Shown here one piece after another: positions 8,574 through 18,020 of a DNA stretch of 64,000 nucleotides. Origin of the DNA: Mucilaginibacter sp. L3T2-6 (GTDB lineage: Bacteria > Bacteroidota > Bacteroidia > Sphingobacteriales > Sphingobacteriaceae); assembly GCF_030519355.1 (NCBI RefSeq), contig NZ_JAUMKC010000024.1, positions 1-64,000 on the forward strand. Direction: 5' to 3'. Position 1 is the stretch's first letter, and the number at the start of each line of letters is the position of its first letter. The position numbers were made by a program, and so were the translations under genes. Under the pieces are notes generated by a model. It had not been told where the DNA came from, made no database searches, and worked only from the letters and a program-made list of their open reading frames with translations.

Positions 8574-9323
8574 CTATTTAAAGTCAAACATCGCATCAAC
8601 CGAATAAAACCCTTGCTTGCCCTGTATCCATTCGGCGGCCAAAACTGCTCCCAGGGCGAAACCGTTGCGATTATGTGCTGTATGTTTAAACTCGATAGAG
8701 TCAACCTCAGAATCATAAATGACAGTATGGGTGCCGGGTACGTTTTCTACGCGGTGCGATTCTATCAGCAATTGGTCGGCTGTTATGGTCGCTTCATCGC
8801 TTTCGGCGCCATCAGCGTTAAGCGAATTAACCCATTCTTTTTTTGTGCCGATGTTGTCGATAATGCCTTCGGCTATGGTTATAGCAGTACCGCTCGGCGA
8901 ATCCAGTTTTTGTGTGTGATGTATCTCCTCAACCTGTACTTCGTAGTAGGGATAATTGCTCATCAGTTTCGCGAGTATTTTATTGACATGGAAAAAGATG
9001 TTTACGCCGACGCTGAAGTTAGTAGCATAAAGCATAGCGGTATTACTTTGCTCATATCTTTGTTTTAGAGCAGGCAGACTGCTATACCAACCGGTAGTAC
9101 CAACGATAACAGGAGTGCCGGCATTTAAGCACTGTTCAATATTGTTTAAAACAGTCCCCGGTGTGCTGAACTCGATAGCCACATCTGCTAATTGCAGGTT
9201 TTCGGCGGTCAGGTCTTGCTGGTTATCCTGGTCAATCTTCAATACTATTTCGTGTTTACGGTCATGGGCTATCTTTTCTATTATTTTGCCCATTTTCCCG
9301 TAGCCTAACAAAGCAATTTTCAT
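8574..9323 (-). CDS. dapB: 4-hydroxy-tetrahydrodipicolinate reductase
   Basis: DapB reduces 4-hydroxy-tetrahydrodipicolinate with NAD(P)H in the lysine and meso-diaminopimelate pathway. The N-terminal nucleotide-binding motif GYGKMGKIIE, the segments EFSTPG and GTTGW, and the catalytic signature EIHHTQKLDSPSGTA (about residues 135-149) are all present. The length of 249 residues is normal. It lies between the DUF5683 gene and lepB, a common order in Bacteroidota. The start ATG at 9323 fits the family N-terminus exactly. Confidence 0.95.
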   Translation of the reverse strand: MKIALLGYGKMGKIIEKIAHDRKHEIVLKIDQDNQQDLTAENLQLADVAIEFSTPGTVLNNIEQCLNAGTPVIVGTTGWYSSLPALKQRYEQSNTAMLYATNFSVGVNIFFHVNKILAKLMSNYPYYEVQVEEIHHTQKLDSPSGTAITIAEGIIDNIGTKKEWVNSLNADGAESDEATITADQLLIESHRVENVPGTHTVIYDSEVDSIEFKHTAHNRNGFALGAVLAAEWIQGKQGFYSVDAMFDFK

Positions 9324-9377
9324 GTTGGGATTTTAAAAGGCACTAAGTTCATGAATTAAAGCGAACTTTTTACTAAA

Positions 9378-9408
9378 TCACACGAATTCTATCGAATTTC
9401 ACGAACTA
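9378..9408. repeat. short word-like repeat (ACGAATT words)
   Basis: Between the DUF5683 gene and dapB there is a short run CACGAATT, ATCGAATTT, CACGAAC, with GAATT recurring at 8-11 base spacing. It belongs to the class of quasi-periodic intergenic runs seen at several other sites in the window. No function is assigned. Confidence 0.35.
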
Positions 9409-9464
9409 TTCCTGCTGAAAACCGGGTTTAGCGGAAACAGCAATGGCCCCGCGTCTTATGTAGC

Positions 9465-10151
9465 TTATAGCGTCATTGTTAGTTTTATACCGGGGATATA
9501 CGACCTGAGCGCACTTTGCGCATAAAGGGGCTGTTCCATCATAGCAGGCGTAATACGCATCGAAAAGTTATTATCCAGCGTGTAACTGTGAATAAATTTA
9601 GCGTCGATATATGCATCGATAGCGTTTACGCCCCAAAACAATAAGGTTCCCAGGATGCAAAGGTCACGGTCACGACGGTAGCCATCTTTAGCGTCGTAAA
9701 TTTGCTGGTCACCGGCCTTGCTGTATAAATTATATTCGTCATAATAAGGATCAGTTGATTTGGGTACAATCAGACGGTTCCGGTATTTGGATAGGGCCAA
9801 AAAAAGCTTATAATTTTGTGAATTAAAAACTATTCCCGCACCTAATGAGCCGAGCACCCCGTAAATGATAGGCACTTTCCAGATGCGGTGGTTGTAAATT
9901 TGCCCCCAGCCCGGTATAATAAGCGACCTTATCACCGCCTTATGGGGGCTATGCGTTGTATCGATATGATAAACCTTTTCTTTATGAACTTTTTTGCGCC
10001 TAAAGCTTACAAAGTCTGTATCAGCTTTTGTAGCCTTTAGCGTATCCATTTTGCTCTTTAAGATCTCCTTCGACGTAGTATCAGGATTTTGCCCCCTGGC
10101 GGTAAAGGCAAAAGCGGCCAGCAGGCATGTAAAAAGCAAATATTTATACAT
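9465..10151 (-). CDS. DUF5683 domain-containing protein
   Basis: This is a 228-residue protein of unknown function that travels with parA/parB in many Bacteroidota. It has a signal peptide (cleavage near FTARGQ), a charged linker, then the conserved region RSLIIPGWGQIYNHRIWKVP and two hydrophobic segments (about residues 105-120 and 170-185), which suggests an envelope protein. The ATG lies 13 bases after the parB stop, so it is probably co-transcribed with parB. No catalytic motif is recognisable. Confidence 0.8.
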   Translation of the reverse strand: MYKYLLFTCLLAAFAFTARGQNPDTTSKEILKSKMDTLKATKADTDFVSFRRKKVHKEKVYHIDTTHSPHKAVIRSLIIPGWGQIYNHRIWKVPIIYGVLGSLGAGIVFNSQNYKLFLALSKYRNRLIVPKSTDPYYDEYNLYSKAGDQQIYDAKDGYRRDRDLCILGTLLFWGVNAIDAYIDAKFIHSYTLDNNFSMRITPAMMEQPLYAQSALRSYIPGIKLTMTL

Positions 10152-10164
10152 TCTTTATTTTTGG

Positions 10165-11085
10165 TTACCACTCCATGATCTCGAGGATGCGGGTCAGGTC
10201 GCTTTCCGATAAAAATGGAATCTCGATGGTACCCTTGCCCTGGCCGGCTATTTTCAGCTTAACCCTTGTACTGAACTTAGATGCCAGGTCGTCCTGTATT
10301 TTTTGAAGCTGGAACGAAATCGGTTCAGGCTGTTTACCCTCTTTTTTTACAGGCGCCCTCTGTATCTCGCGTGCCAGTTCTTCCGTCTTACGAACGGATA
10401 AACCATCCCTTATAATATGCTGGTGTAAAAAAATTTGTTTAGTTGAGTCTTCAATGCTAATCAAGGCCTTGGCATGGCCCATTGTGATCTCGTTATCACG
10501 AAGCGATTTTTGAATGGCCGGTGGCAGTCTCAGCAACCTCAGGTAGTTGGTAACGGTCGAGCGGTTTTTGCTAACACGCTCGCCAAGCTCGTCCTGTTTT
10601 AAATTACATTCTTCAATCATGCGCTGAAAGCTCAGGGCAACTTCGATAGCGTTCAGGTTTTCGCGCTGAATGTTTTCTATCAGGGCCATTTCCAGCATTT
10701 GCTGGTCGTTTGCCGAGCGGATATAAGCCGGAACCGTTGTCAAACCGGCAAGCTTCGATGCACGAAAACGGCGTTCACCCGAAATCAACTGGTAACTGTG
10801 AGCATTTAAGCGGCGTACGGTAATAGGCTGAATAAGCCCCTGAAGTTTAATTGAGTCGGCTAATTCGGCGAGCGCTTCCTGGTCAAAATCAGTCCGGGGC
10901 TGAAAGGGGTTAACCTCAATTTCCGATAGTTTTATCTCGTTTACCGAACCCAGGCTATTCACTTCGGTTTCTGCCGCTGCAGCTGCTTTATTGGTTGCCG
11001 TATGCTGACCGTGGTTTACACTTTCAGTGTCTTTTAATAATGCACTTAATCCTCTTCCTAAAGCGTTTCTTTTTTCTGCGCTCAT
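10165..11085 (-). CDS. parB: chromosome-partitioning protein ParB
   Basis: ParB/Spo0J is a CTP-dependent clamp that loads at parS sites and works with ParA in origin segregation. The 306-residue protein has the ParB N-terminal domain with GLIQPITVRR and the CTP/arginine patch SGERRFRASKLAG. The helix-turn-helix region includes RVSKNRSTVTNYLRLLRLP, and a C-terminal dimerisation region follows. It starts 3 bases after the parA stop. I looked for a parS-like palindrome in the window and found none. Confidence 0.94.
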   Translation of the reverse strand: MSAEKRNALGRGLSALLKDTESVNHGQHTATNKAAAAAETEVNSLGSVNEIKLSEIEVNPFQPRTDFDQEALAELADSIKLQGLIQPITVRRLNAHSYQLISGERRFRASKLAGLTTVPAYIRSANDQQMLEMALIENIQRENLNAIEVALSFQRMIEECNLKQDELGERVSKNRSTVTNYLRLLRLPPAIQKSLRDNEITMGHAKALISIEDSTKQIFLHQHIIRDGLSVRKTEELAREIQRAPVKKEGKQPEPISFQLQKIQDDLASKFSTRVKLKIAGQGKGTIEIPFLSESDLTRILEIMEW

Positions 11086-11088
11086 CTT

Positions 11089-11892
11089 TTATACTATAGC
11101 TGAATCTGTAGAAGCCTCTTCTCTAACCAACCCGTTTTTGCGTAATATTTCGCGGGCAAGGTTTAAATAATTTATTGCACCCTTGCTGGTTGCGTCGTGC
11201 ATAATTACCGATATGCCAAAGCTCGGGGCCTCGCTCAGCCTGGTGTTACGCTGAATGATGGTATCAAAAACCATGTCTTCAAAATGGCTTCTTACCTCCT
11301 CAACTACCTGGTTGCTCAAGCGCAGCCTTACATCGTACATGGTCAGCAATATACCTTCAATCTCCAGCGATGGATTTAACCTCGATTGAACGATCTTGAT
11401 CGTATTTAACAGCTTGCCCAAGCCTTCTAATGCAAAGTATTCGCACTGTACCGGGATGATCACCGAATCGGCGGCAGTTAAAGCATTGATGGTAATTAAA
11501 CCTAAAGAGGGCGAGCAATCAATTATAATAAAATCATAATCGTCCTTTACCGCGTTCAGCACCGCCTTCATTTTATATTCGCGGTCTGCAAGGTTTATCA
11601 TTTCAATTTCGGCGCCCACCAGGTCGATGTGTGCCGGCAGAAGGTCGAGATTAGGTGTTTCCGTTTTCTGGATAGCCTCACGCGGGTCTACCTGGTTAAT
11701 GATACACTCGTAAATACTGTTTTTAATATTACGCGGGTCAAACCCAATACCCGATGTTGAGTTGGCCTGTGGGTCGGCGTCAACCAGTAACGTTTTAAAC
11801 TCCAGTACGGCTAAACTTGCGGCCAGGTTTATGGATGATGTGGTTTTACCAACACCGCCTTTTTGATTGGCCAAAGCAATAATTTTACTCAT
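11089..11892 (-). CDS. parA: chromosome-partitioning ATPase ParA
   Basis: ParA/Soj is a deviant Walker A ATPase that moves ParB-bound origin DNA. KGGVGKTTSSINLA (residues 10-23), LVDADPQANST and the Walker B region FIIIDCSPSLGL are all intact. The 267-residue length is typical of chromosomal Soj proteins rather than plasmid types with N-terminal extensions. It is the first gene of the parA-parB-DUF5683-dapB-lepB series. The 246-base gap before it contains a word-like repeat on the far side. Confidence 0.95.
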   Translation of the reverse strand: MSKIIALANQKGGVGKTTSSINLAASLAVLEFKTLLVDADPQANSTSGIGFDPRNIKNSIYECIINQVDPREAIQKTETPNLDLLPAHIDLVGAEIEMINLADREYKMKAVLNAVKDDYDFIIIDCSPSLGLITINALTAADSVIIPVQCEYFALEGLGKLLNTIKIVQSRLNPSLEIEGILLTMYDVRLRLSNQVVEEVRSHFEDMVFDTIIQRNTRLSEAPSFGISVIMHDATSKGAINYLNLAREILRKNGLVREEASTDSAIV

Positions 11893-12040
11893 CTTATATG
11901 CTGAAAAAATTCATAAATGGGTTTTCGCGGCAGCAAAATCCTGAAATTGCAAGTTATGCACTTCCTAAAATTTTTAGCGCGGGTAAAGATACGTAATTTA
12001 AACAATTACAAATTCCACAGTTTTTAGCCACTTACAAACA

Positions 12041-12131
12041 GTCAGGAAGCATTAAGCCGGGAATCTTAAGCCGAAAGTCTTGGCTCTGATCTGTATCCTG
12101 CTCAGCGATTACGACTTAAGACTTCTGACTC
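12041..12131. repeat. word-like dispersed repeat between OMP gene and parA
   Basis: This stretch carries related words in both orientations: ATCTTAAGCCG, GAAAGTCTTGG and, at the other end, GACTTAAGACTTCTGACTC. The arms resemble each other imperfectly around a central spacer. It could fold, but there is no clean terminator tail. It is similar in style to the repeats at 8446, 23250, 33664 and 54400. Confidence 0.4.
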
Positions 12132-12138
12132 AATATAC

Positions 12139-14964
12139 TTACCGCATTATAATAATCCCCGGTGTGGTTTTCGCCGGGCCCACTTTGGTTATCTTATAAA
12201 TCAATTTAGCGTAAAAGTAGCGGCCGAGGGTATTGGTCTGGTCATTTTGAATTACACCGGTGGTGGTAATGTTTCGCTGGATGCCGGAAGCCTGGTTCAG
12301 CAGATCATATGCGTTGATGGAAAAGGTAAGGTTTTGTTTTTTAAGAAAGGTGCGCTCCAATCCCGCGTTCCAAATATAAAATGACGTATTAGCGCTGGAA
12401 GGCGTTCCCCTGAACAATCTTTGCGTTACATCACTGAAGATGCGCCAATCCTTCATAGGTTTTACGCTTACATTCATATCGTTGTTAAACGTGTAATATG
12501 TTTGGTCCGCAAGCGACTGGAACGAATTTTTGGCATTGTTATAAGTGCCATATCCGCTTAGCGATAACTGTAGTTTTTCCGTATCATAACTTCCGCGTAA
12601 GCTTAGCCCCGGCGAAAAACGGCGCACAGCATTTTGGTTACCATTAATAATGTTTACAAACCTGCTTATGTTGCCATTCAGGCCGGTGGAAAATCTCAGG
12701 CCTTTTATTTTGGTTGGTTTGCCATAGTTAAAGCCGAAGTTACTGCTGTAATTACCATCGGTGTTTATCGGTTTCGAAGTAGTTATACCGTTTTCATCCA
12801 CCGTGCTTTCTGTAGAAAACCCGTTCCAGGTAGGTGTAAAGTTACCATACAGATTGATGAACGAGTTATTCTTCATGTCGAACAGGTTATAATTCCCGCT
12901 GATATTGAGCGAGCGCGACATCACCAGGTTAGGGTTGCCCTGCCGAATGTATAATGGATCGGTATTGTTAAACACTGGCTGCAGGTCGGTGGCCGACGGC
13001 AGGCTTACATCGGTACCGATATTCAGATACAGGTTGGGCCCGTTCTTTTTGCGAAGCGATAACGACGCATTCGGAACAAAGGCAAAAGCATCTCTTTTAA
13101 CGGTGCTGAATTGGTTGTTGGTGGTGAAATCTCCCTGCAGGCCAAGGTCGGCAACGGCCAAGTTCAAGTTAAGGGTAAACGAGTCGTTTGATTTGTTTAA
13201 GCCGGCGGTAGTGGTGTAACGCCAATTCCGGTTGTTGAAATTGCCGGTTGTTAGCGGGTCTGTAATTTCATATTTGCCGGTTACGCCATTGTAATCGAGC
13301 GTAAGCTGATCGGCAATTTGTTTGCGGTAATCAAAGCTTTGGCTAAGGGTTAAGTCTATTTTATGTTTAGCACTCAACTGCCGCACGTACGACACTGTAC
13401 TGTTTAAGTAAGTGGCATTGTTATCCTGGTTGGCCTGCTGATTAATATCAGAGTTGGGGACATTGCCCGCAAAATATCTCGAAGCGGAAATATTGGTATA
13501 ATTATAGTCGGACTTTGAATAGTTCCCGTTCACAAAAAAGTTCAATGATCCTTTACCTCCGCGAAGTTTATGATTTGCCGAAAACAAGCCGCCGAAAGCA
13601 GGACTCGTCCGCCGTCCGTCCAAAAATTGGTTTATATTATTAACGCTGTCCATTGCGCCATTAAGGGTGTTTGATAGCAGCGACGAGTTGTTTTTGTTCA
13701 GCGTGGTGCTGAAGCTTGGCTTAAATTTAAAGCTGGTTAAACTATCCAATTTATAATCGAAGCTAAAATTCAGCCTGTAGCTATTACTGGTGTTGTTGCC
13801 ATGCGAGTTCTGTTTTGTAAACAGGTTGTTCGGGTTATCCTGTAAATCCGATAGTTTTATCAATGTATTAGATGATATAGTCGTAATAAAATTTACGTTA
13901 AACTTCAGCTGCTCCTTTTTGCCAAAAATATCTGAATAGTTTATTCCACCGCTGTGATTGGTTATTAAGCCATCGTTCACGCCGGAAAAGGCTCCATTTA
14001 CATTGGCCCTGCCATTGCCGCCAATACTAATGGAAATGTTACCTCCGGGCGAGGCAAAGGCGCCAAATACATCGCCGCCGGTGAAGTTATTTAAGTCCTC
14101 GAAGCTAAAACCCGATTCATTTACATTATTACTCAAGGCCAGAAATGACAGCTGCTTTTTGTTATCAAAATGATTGGCATTAAACTGGCCCAGGTAGCGG
14201 TCTTTTGTCCCGCCGGAGGCTGTGGCATTGCCAAACCAGCCTTTCTTTTTATCTTCTTTTAAAGTAAGGTTAAGTACCTTATCGCGCTGTCCATCATCTA
14301 TTCCGGTATTTTTTGCTTTATCTGTTTTATCATCAATTACCTGCACTTTATCGATAGCGTCGGCCGGCAGGTTCTTGGTAGCAGCTTTCGGGTCGTTTCC
14401 GAAAAACTCGCGCCCGTCAACCATCACTTTTTTTACGTCTTTACCATTTGCCTTCAGTTTTCCATTCTCGTCAACGTCCATACCGGGTATTTTTTTTAAC
14501 AACTGTTCCACGTTATCATTGGCCTGGGTTTTAAACGAACCCGCGTTAAACTCAACGGTATCCTTTTTTACTGTTACGGGGGCCTTTATGCCATTTACCG
14601 CCACCTCTTTTAGCCCGCGCACTTCTTTCGCCATCGCCAGTGTTCCAAAATCTACGGAGGGTTTGGCGGCGGTAATGCTAAAGGCTTTCACAAAGGTTTT
14701 AAGGCCTAACTGTGCTACAATTAATTTATAACTGCCATTTTTTAAATCATTTATTTCGAAGCCGCCGTTTTTGTCAGACACAGTGCTCTTTTCAAGGATG
14801 GAGTCTGCAGCGTTGATAATCGATACAGTGGCGTAGTCAACAGGTTTGTTTCCTTCATCGGCAAGCCTGCCTTTTATTTGGCGTTTGGCGGGCTGGGCAA
14901 TCGCCGTTAAAGCCAGCAATATAAATGTCAGGAAAGAGAGTGTAATGCGTAAGCTTTGTTTCAT
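12139..14964 (-). CDS. outer-membrane beta-barrel protein with carboxypeptidase-regulatory-like domain
   Basis: This 941-residue outer-membrane protein has a TonB-receptor-like design. It has a signal peptide (residues 1-23) and a carboxypeptidase-regulatory-like beta sandwich (about 27-110: KGRLADEGNKPVDYATVSI). A plug-like region (about 130-225) includes VEQLLKKIPGMDVDENGK and VMVDGREFFGND. The rest is a long Asn/Ser/Thr-rich barrel of amphipathic strands. This fits the OMP_b-brl_3 group, which is related to SusC but lacks a SusD partner, and no susD-like gene is adjacent. The substrate is unknown. Overlapping palindromes about 110-130 bases upstream may be its operator. Confidence 0.85.
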   Translation of the reverse strand: MKQSLRITLSFLTFILLALTAIAQPAKRQIKGRLADEGNKPVDYATVSIINAADSILEKSTVSDKNGGFEINDLKNGSYKLIVAQLGLKTFVKAFSITAAKPSVDFGTLAMAKEVRGLKEVAVNGIKAPVTVKKDTVEFNAGSFKTQANDNVEQLLKKIPGMDVDENGKLKANGKDVKKVMVDGREFFGNDPKAATKNLPADAIDKVQVIDDKTDKAKNTGIDDGQRDKVLNLTLKEDKKKGWFGNATASGGTKDRYLGQFNANHFDNKKQLSFLALSNNVNESGFSFEDLNNFTGGDVFGAFASPGGNISISIGGNGRANVNGAFSGVNDGLITNHSGGINYSDIFGKKEQLKFNVNFITTISSNTLIKLSDLQDNPNNLFTKQNSHGNNTSNSYRLNFSFDYKLDSLTSFKFKPSFSTTLNKNNSSLLSNTLNGAMDSVNNINQFLDGRRTSPAFGGLFSANHKLRGGKGSLNFFVNGNYSKSDYNYTNISASRYFAGNVPNSDINQQANQDNNATYLNSTVSYVRQLSAKHKIDLTLSQSFDYRKQIADQLTLDYNGVTGKYEITDPLTTGNFNNRNWRYTTTAGLNKSNDSFTLNLNLAVADLGLQGDFTTNNQFSTVKRDAFAFVPNASLSLRKKNGPNLYLNIGTDVSLPSATDLQPVFNNTDPLYIRQGNPNLVMSRSLNISGNYNLFDMKNNSFINLYGNFTPTWNGFSTESTVDENGITTSKPINTDGNYSSNFGFNYGKPTKIKGLRFSTGLNGNISRFVNIINGNQNAVRRFSPGLSLRGSYDTEKLQLSLSGYGTYNNAKNSFQSLADQTYYTFNNDMNVSVKPMKDWRIFSDVTQRLFRGTPSSANTSFYIWNAGLERTFLKKQNLTFSINAYDLLNQASGIQRNITTTGVIQNDQTNTLGRYFYAKLIYKITKVGPAKTTPGIIIMR

Positions 14965-15070
14965 AATTCAATAGTAGGCAGACTATATATCAAAGCGCTT
15001 TGTTGCAGCTGCGCGAAAATTTAGCCTGCTGTGAGCTGTTTGGTTGATTATGAAGCCAAATTACGATTGT

Positions 15071-15095
15071 TTCGTATATTTACGAATATTTCGTA
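15071..15095. promoter_or_regulatory. overlapping palindromes, putative operator
   Basis: TTCGTA (15071-15076), TACGAA (15081-15086) and TTCGTA (15090-15095) alternate with 4- and 3-base spacers, so the central half-site pairs with either neighbour. The array lies 107-131 bases upstream of the start of the outer-membrane barrel gene. This geometry is typical of a dimeric repressor or activator site. The regulator is not known. Confidence 0.5.
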
Positions 15096-15165
15096 ATAAA
15101 ATATTGTAGATTTAACAATTTTTAACAAAACGCAGGCGTGAAGAGTGTGCTGGCTAAATAGAGGT

Positions 15166-16290
15166 TCATTTCAAAACCATATCAGCTTTTACCGGGTAAT
15201 GGTCCGACAATTTTTTGGTTATGATTTGATAATTGCTGATATCAAATTGCGGACTGGCCATAATGTAATCGATCTGGTAATTCGGGAAATCACCGTTATA
15301 GGTACGCCCAAAACCCGTACCATCTTCGCGAAAGGCGTTTTTTAGGCCTTTTGCCATTTGATTAACTGCGTATGACGCGGGAGTGTCGTTAAAATCGCCG
15401 GCGATAATATACGGATACGGGCATTGTGCGGCATGCGCTTTAACCTTGGCTACCTGGTCTGCACGTTTAATAAAGGCTGCTTTTAGCTTGCTGCCCAGGC
15501 GCCGTGCTGATGAACCTTCGCCTCCTTTTCCATCGTGTTTGGCTATGCCATTCAGATATTTATAATCTTCAGGGTCGAAACGGATAGATTGCAGGTGCAC
15601 ATTGTAAACTCTGAACTGCTTTTCGCCGTTTTTTACGTCGATAAACAAACATGAGTTTTCATTCATTTTATCGGTGAACGGAACAATTCCATGGGCTGTT
15701 ATCGGGAACCTGGAAAAAATTGCCAGCCCGATGGCTTCCTGGCTGTTGGAAGATACCGGCTCAAAATAGTACCAGTTTGTGCCCATGATTTTCAATATAG
15801 AGTCACGCGTATTGTACTGCCCGGAATTACGGGTATAAAATTCCTGGAAGTTGACGATATCAGGCGGGTTATCCGCAATCAGCTGCAATATTTCATGCTT
15901 GGTGGATATGTCGTTTTTAGCGCCGTAACGTTTAAAATTATGGACGTTATAGGTCATCATGTGTGCTACCTTAACGTTCGACCCGTAGGAGCCGGACGAA
16001 GGGGCATGCAGCTCGAAATTATTAAGTAATACGTTATAGCCGATGAGGATGGTTACTAAGGGCAGGAAAAAATAACGGCTGCGCCGGATAGCCCAAAAAA
16101 CCAGGAATATCAGTGCGGCTATTAATAAAAATGGATAAGCGAGGCCAAAAAAAGCAATTATCCAAAACGTTTTAGGATTTACAACAGGGGCAAGGTAGCT
16201 TAACAAAAGCGCCAAACAAAGCAGGCCGTTCAGCCAAAGGATTATCTTATCGATAAGTGAGAGCTTGTTCAGCTTTTTTTTAGCCTTCAT
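15166..16290 (-). CDS. endonuclease/exonuclease/phosphatase (EEP) family membrane protein
   Basis: This is a metal-dependent phosphodiesterase-fold protein. Three hydrophobic segments (about residues 12-95) anchor it in the membrane. The EEP catalytic domain follows, with MTYNVHNFKRYG (Asn), VNFQEFY (metal-binding Glu), IAGDFNDTPAS (Asp/Asn) and the C-terminal YIMASPQFD and KLSDHYPVKADM (catalytic Asp-His). All core residues are visible. The substrate could be a nucleic acid, a phospholipid or another phosphodiester. Its start overlaps the end of the upstream rhomboid gene by 11 bases, so the two are translationally coupled. Confidence 0.88.
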   Translation of the reverse strand: MKAKKKLNKLSLIDKIILWLNGLLCLALLLSYLAPVVNPKTFWIIAFFGLAYPFLLIAALIFLVFWAIRRSRYFFLPLVTILIGYNVLLNNFELHAPSSGSYGSNVKVAHMMTYNVHNFKRYGAKNDISTKHEILQLIADNPPDIVNFQEFYTRNSGQYNTRDSILKIMGTNWYYFEPVSSNSQEAIGLAIFSRFPITAHGIVPFTDKMNENSCLFIDVKNGEKQFRVYNVHLQSIRFDPEDYKYLNGIAKHDGKGGEGSSARRLGSKLKAAFIKRADQVAKVKAHAAQCPYPYIIAGDFNDTPASYAVNQMAKGLKNAFREDGTGFGRTYNGDFPNYQIDYIMASPQFDISNYQIITKKLSDHYPVKADMVLK

Positions 16291-17134
16291 TACTGCTTGC
16301 GCGGAATAATACTTCTTTTTCCTGTTTGCTCAGGCTGTCATAGCCCGACTGCGAAATTTTGTCTAATATAAGGTCAATTTCCTCTTGTCGTGGCTTACCG
16401 GCAGATTTTCCATAAGAATTTTTCGAGACCACCTTCAATTTTGGTTTTGCCCTAAAAATACCGCTTATCCGGGCAACCCAGTCGTTGCCTTTTTGCAGCT
16501 GTTTGATATAGACAAAGCCAATTAATGCACCGCCCAGGTGCGCAATTTCACCGCCGGAATTTGGGCCGATGATCCCCAAAAAGTCTATCAGCACAAAAAA
16601 TAACGCTATCCATTTAAGTTTTACCGGGCCTATTAAAAATAAGGATAAGGAGTAATCGGGCAGCAAAGTGGCCGTTGCAATAATTATAGCCATAACACCT
16701 GCGGAGGCGCCAACAAGCGAGGTATCCTGGTGGGCAAAAATTGGCAGGGTGTTATAGCATAAAAGGAAGAAAAATGCTCCGCACAGCCCTCCCATTAAAT
16801 ACAGGCCCACGGTACGGTTTTTCCCGAGATACTCCTCGAATATCTGGCCGAACCAATACAGCCACAACATATTGAAAAGGATATGCAGCCACCCGGCATG
16901 CATAAACATATAGGTAACCGGGGTCCAGAAATGTTTAAGCAAAACAGACAGGTTTGAAGGCAGCTGCAGGTATTCGTTGCTGTAATAACCAATTACGCCT
17001 GTGCGAAATAGGAATTGCGCTAAAGTATCGGGAACATTAATCAGTAAAAAAACAATGATGTTGATACCGATAAGCAGGTTAACCTTACTTCCCGAATGCA
17101 GCATTTTGTATTGTAAATTTTGCCAGGCTGTCAT
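16280..17134 (-). CDS. rhomboid family intramembrane serine protease
   Basis: This is a six-helix rhomboid protease that cleaves transmembrane substrates within the inner membrane. The serine motif is LVGASAGVMAII (GxSx) and the catalytic histidine is in IAHLGGALIGFVYI. The HAGWLHILFNMLWL motif of helix 2 is also complete. A soluble C-terminal tail of about 75 residues includes SKNSYGKSAGKPRQEEIDLIL. It is the second of two consecutive rhomboid genes after mutL. The 284-residue length is normal. Confidence 0.92.
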   Translation of the reverse strand: MTAWQNLQYKMLHSGSKVNLLIGINIIVFLLINVPDTLAQFLFRTGVIGYYSNEYLQLPSNLSVLLKHFWTPVTYMFMHAGWLHILFNMLWLYWFGQIFEEYLGKNRTVGLYLMGGLCGAFFFLLCYNTLPIFAHQDTSLVGASAGVMAIIIATATLLPDYSLSLFLIGPVKLKWIALFFVLIDFLGIIGPNSGGEIAHLGGALIGFVYIKQLQKGNDWVARISGIFRAKPKLKVVSKNSYGKSAGKPRQEEIDLILDKISQSGYDSLSKQEKEVLFRASSNEG

Positions 17135-17241
17135 AAAAAACGCAATATCAATACACTAATTTAACCGCTAAATCTCAAAAATGTTGCAAGCTATTTTCTA
17201 TTTTACAATAGGCTAACAGTGGCTATAAATCACTGTTTCTA

Positions 17242-17991
17242 TTAATAGCTGCCCGGTCCTCGTAACCGCCATATTCTTACCATTAAAAAGCCCAATAACG
17301 CCCCGCCGATATGGGCAAAGTGCGCCACCGAATCCGTTGGATTCTGTCTGAAGCCCAGGTAAATTTCGAGCAAAACATAAAATCCTACCAGGTACTTTGC
17401 TTTTATGGGGAAAGGTATAAACAACATCATCAAATCCATATTGGGATATAACATACCGAAAGCAACCAATATGCCGAATATAGCCCCGGAAGCACCAACA
17501 AGCGGCGCATGATAAATACCATAAAGCTTAGCTGCGGCATCCTGCGTAAGCTGTAGTGAATCAGGTATAAGGAGTTGGTCGAGCGTATGTTTATCAGCTG
17601 CTGTTAAAGTGAAAGACCCGATCAGGCTGTGAACTTCCATCGCCTGAACAAACATTTGCAGTATACCGGCGCCTATGCCGCAGATAAAATAAAAGTTCAA
17701 AAATCTTTTTGACCCGATAGAATACTCAAGTATCGGTCCGAAAGAAAATAAGGCGAACATATTAAAAAAGATATGCTCGAACCCGCCATGCATAAACATG
17801 TAGGTAATAAATTGCCAGGGCCTGAAGGAGGAAGAATCGAAATAATATTCTCCGAACAGCGTGGTGACAGGGCCGCGCGGTGAGCCGTGGTCCAGCAGCA
17901 TATAAGCCAGGAAAAATATAACATTTATGATCAGCAGGTTTTTTACAACCGGGGTCAAGTTGGCGAAAGGAGATTGCCTGTATGCGCTCAT
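17242..17991 (-). CDS. rhomboid family intramembrane serine protease
   Basis: This is a second rhomboid protease of 249 residues without the C-terminal tail of its neighbour. Motifs are HGGFEHIFFNMFALFSFG in helix 2, PLVGASGAIFGILVAFG (serine) and VAHFAHIGGALLGFLMVRI (histidine). The luminal loop between helices 3 and 4 is longer than in the neighbouring copy. It lies 29 bases downstream of mutL. Two tandem rhomboids behind mutL are common in Sphingobacteriaceae and probably arose by an old duplication. Confidence 0.92.
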   Translation of the reverse strand: MSAYRQSPFANLTPVVKNLLIINVIFFLAYMLLDHGSPRGPVTTLFGEYYFDSSSFRPWQFITYMFMHGGFEHIFFNMFALFSFGPILEYSIGSKRFLNFYFICGIGAGILQMFVQAMEVHSLIGSFTLTAADKHTLDQLLIPDSLQLTQDAAAKLYGIYHAPLVGASGAIFGILVAFGMLYPNMDLMMLFIPFPIKAKYLVGFYVLLEIYLGFRQNPTDSVAHFAHIGGALLGFLMVRIWRLRGPGSY

Positions 17992-18020
17992 AGTTTATTT
18001 AAGTAGGCCGCTTGCTGCGG

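Noticed and set aside
10165..11892. parS site near parAB
   Set aside because: I looked for TGTTTCACGTGAAACA-like palindromes across the window; CACGTG occurrences (for example near 46658) lack matching flanks.
14222..14731. 169-residue antisense frame within the outer-membrane barrel gene
   Set aside because: Low-complexity Ser/Phe/Thr translation, as expected from the reverse of a barrel gene.
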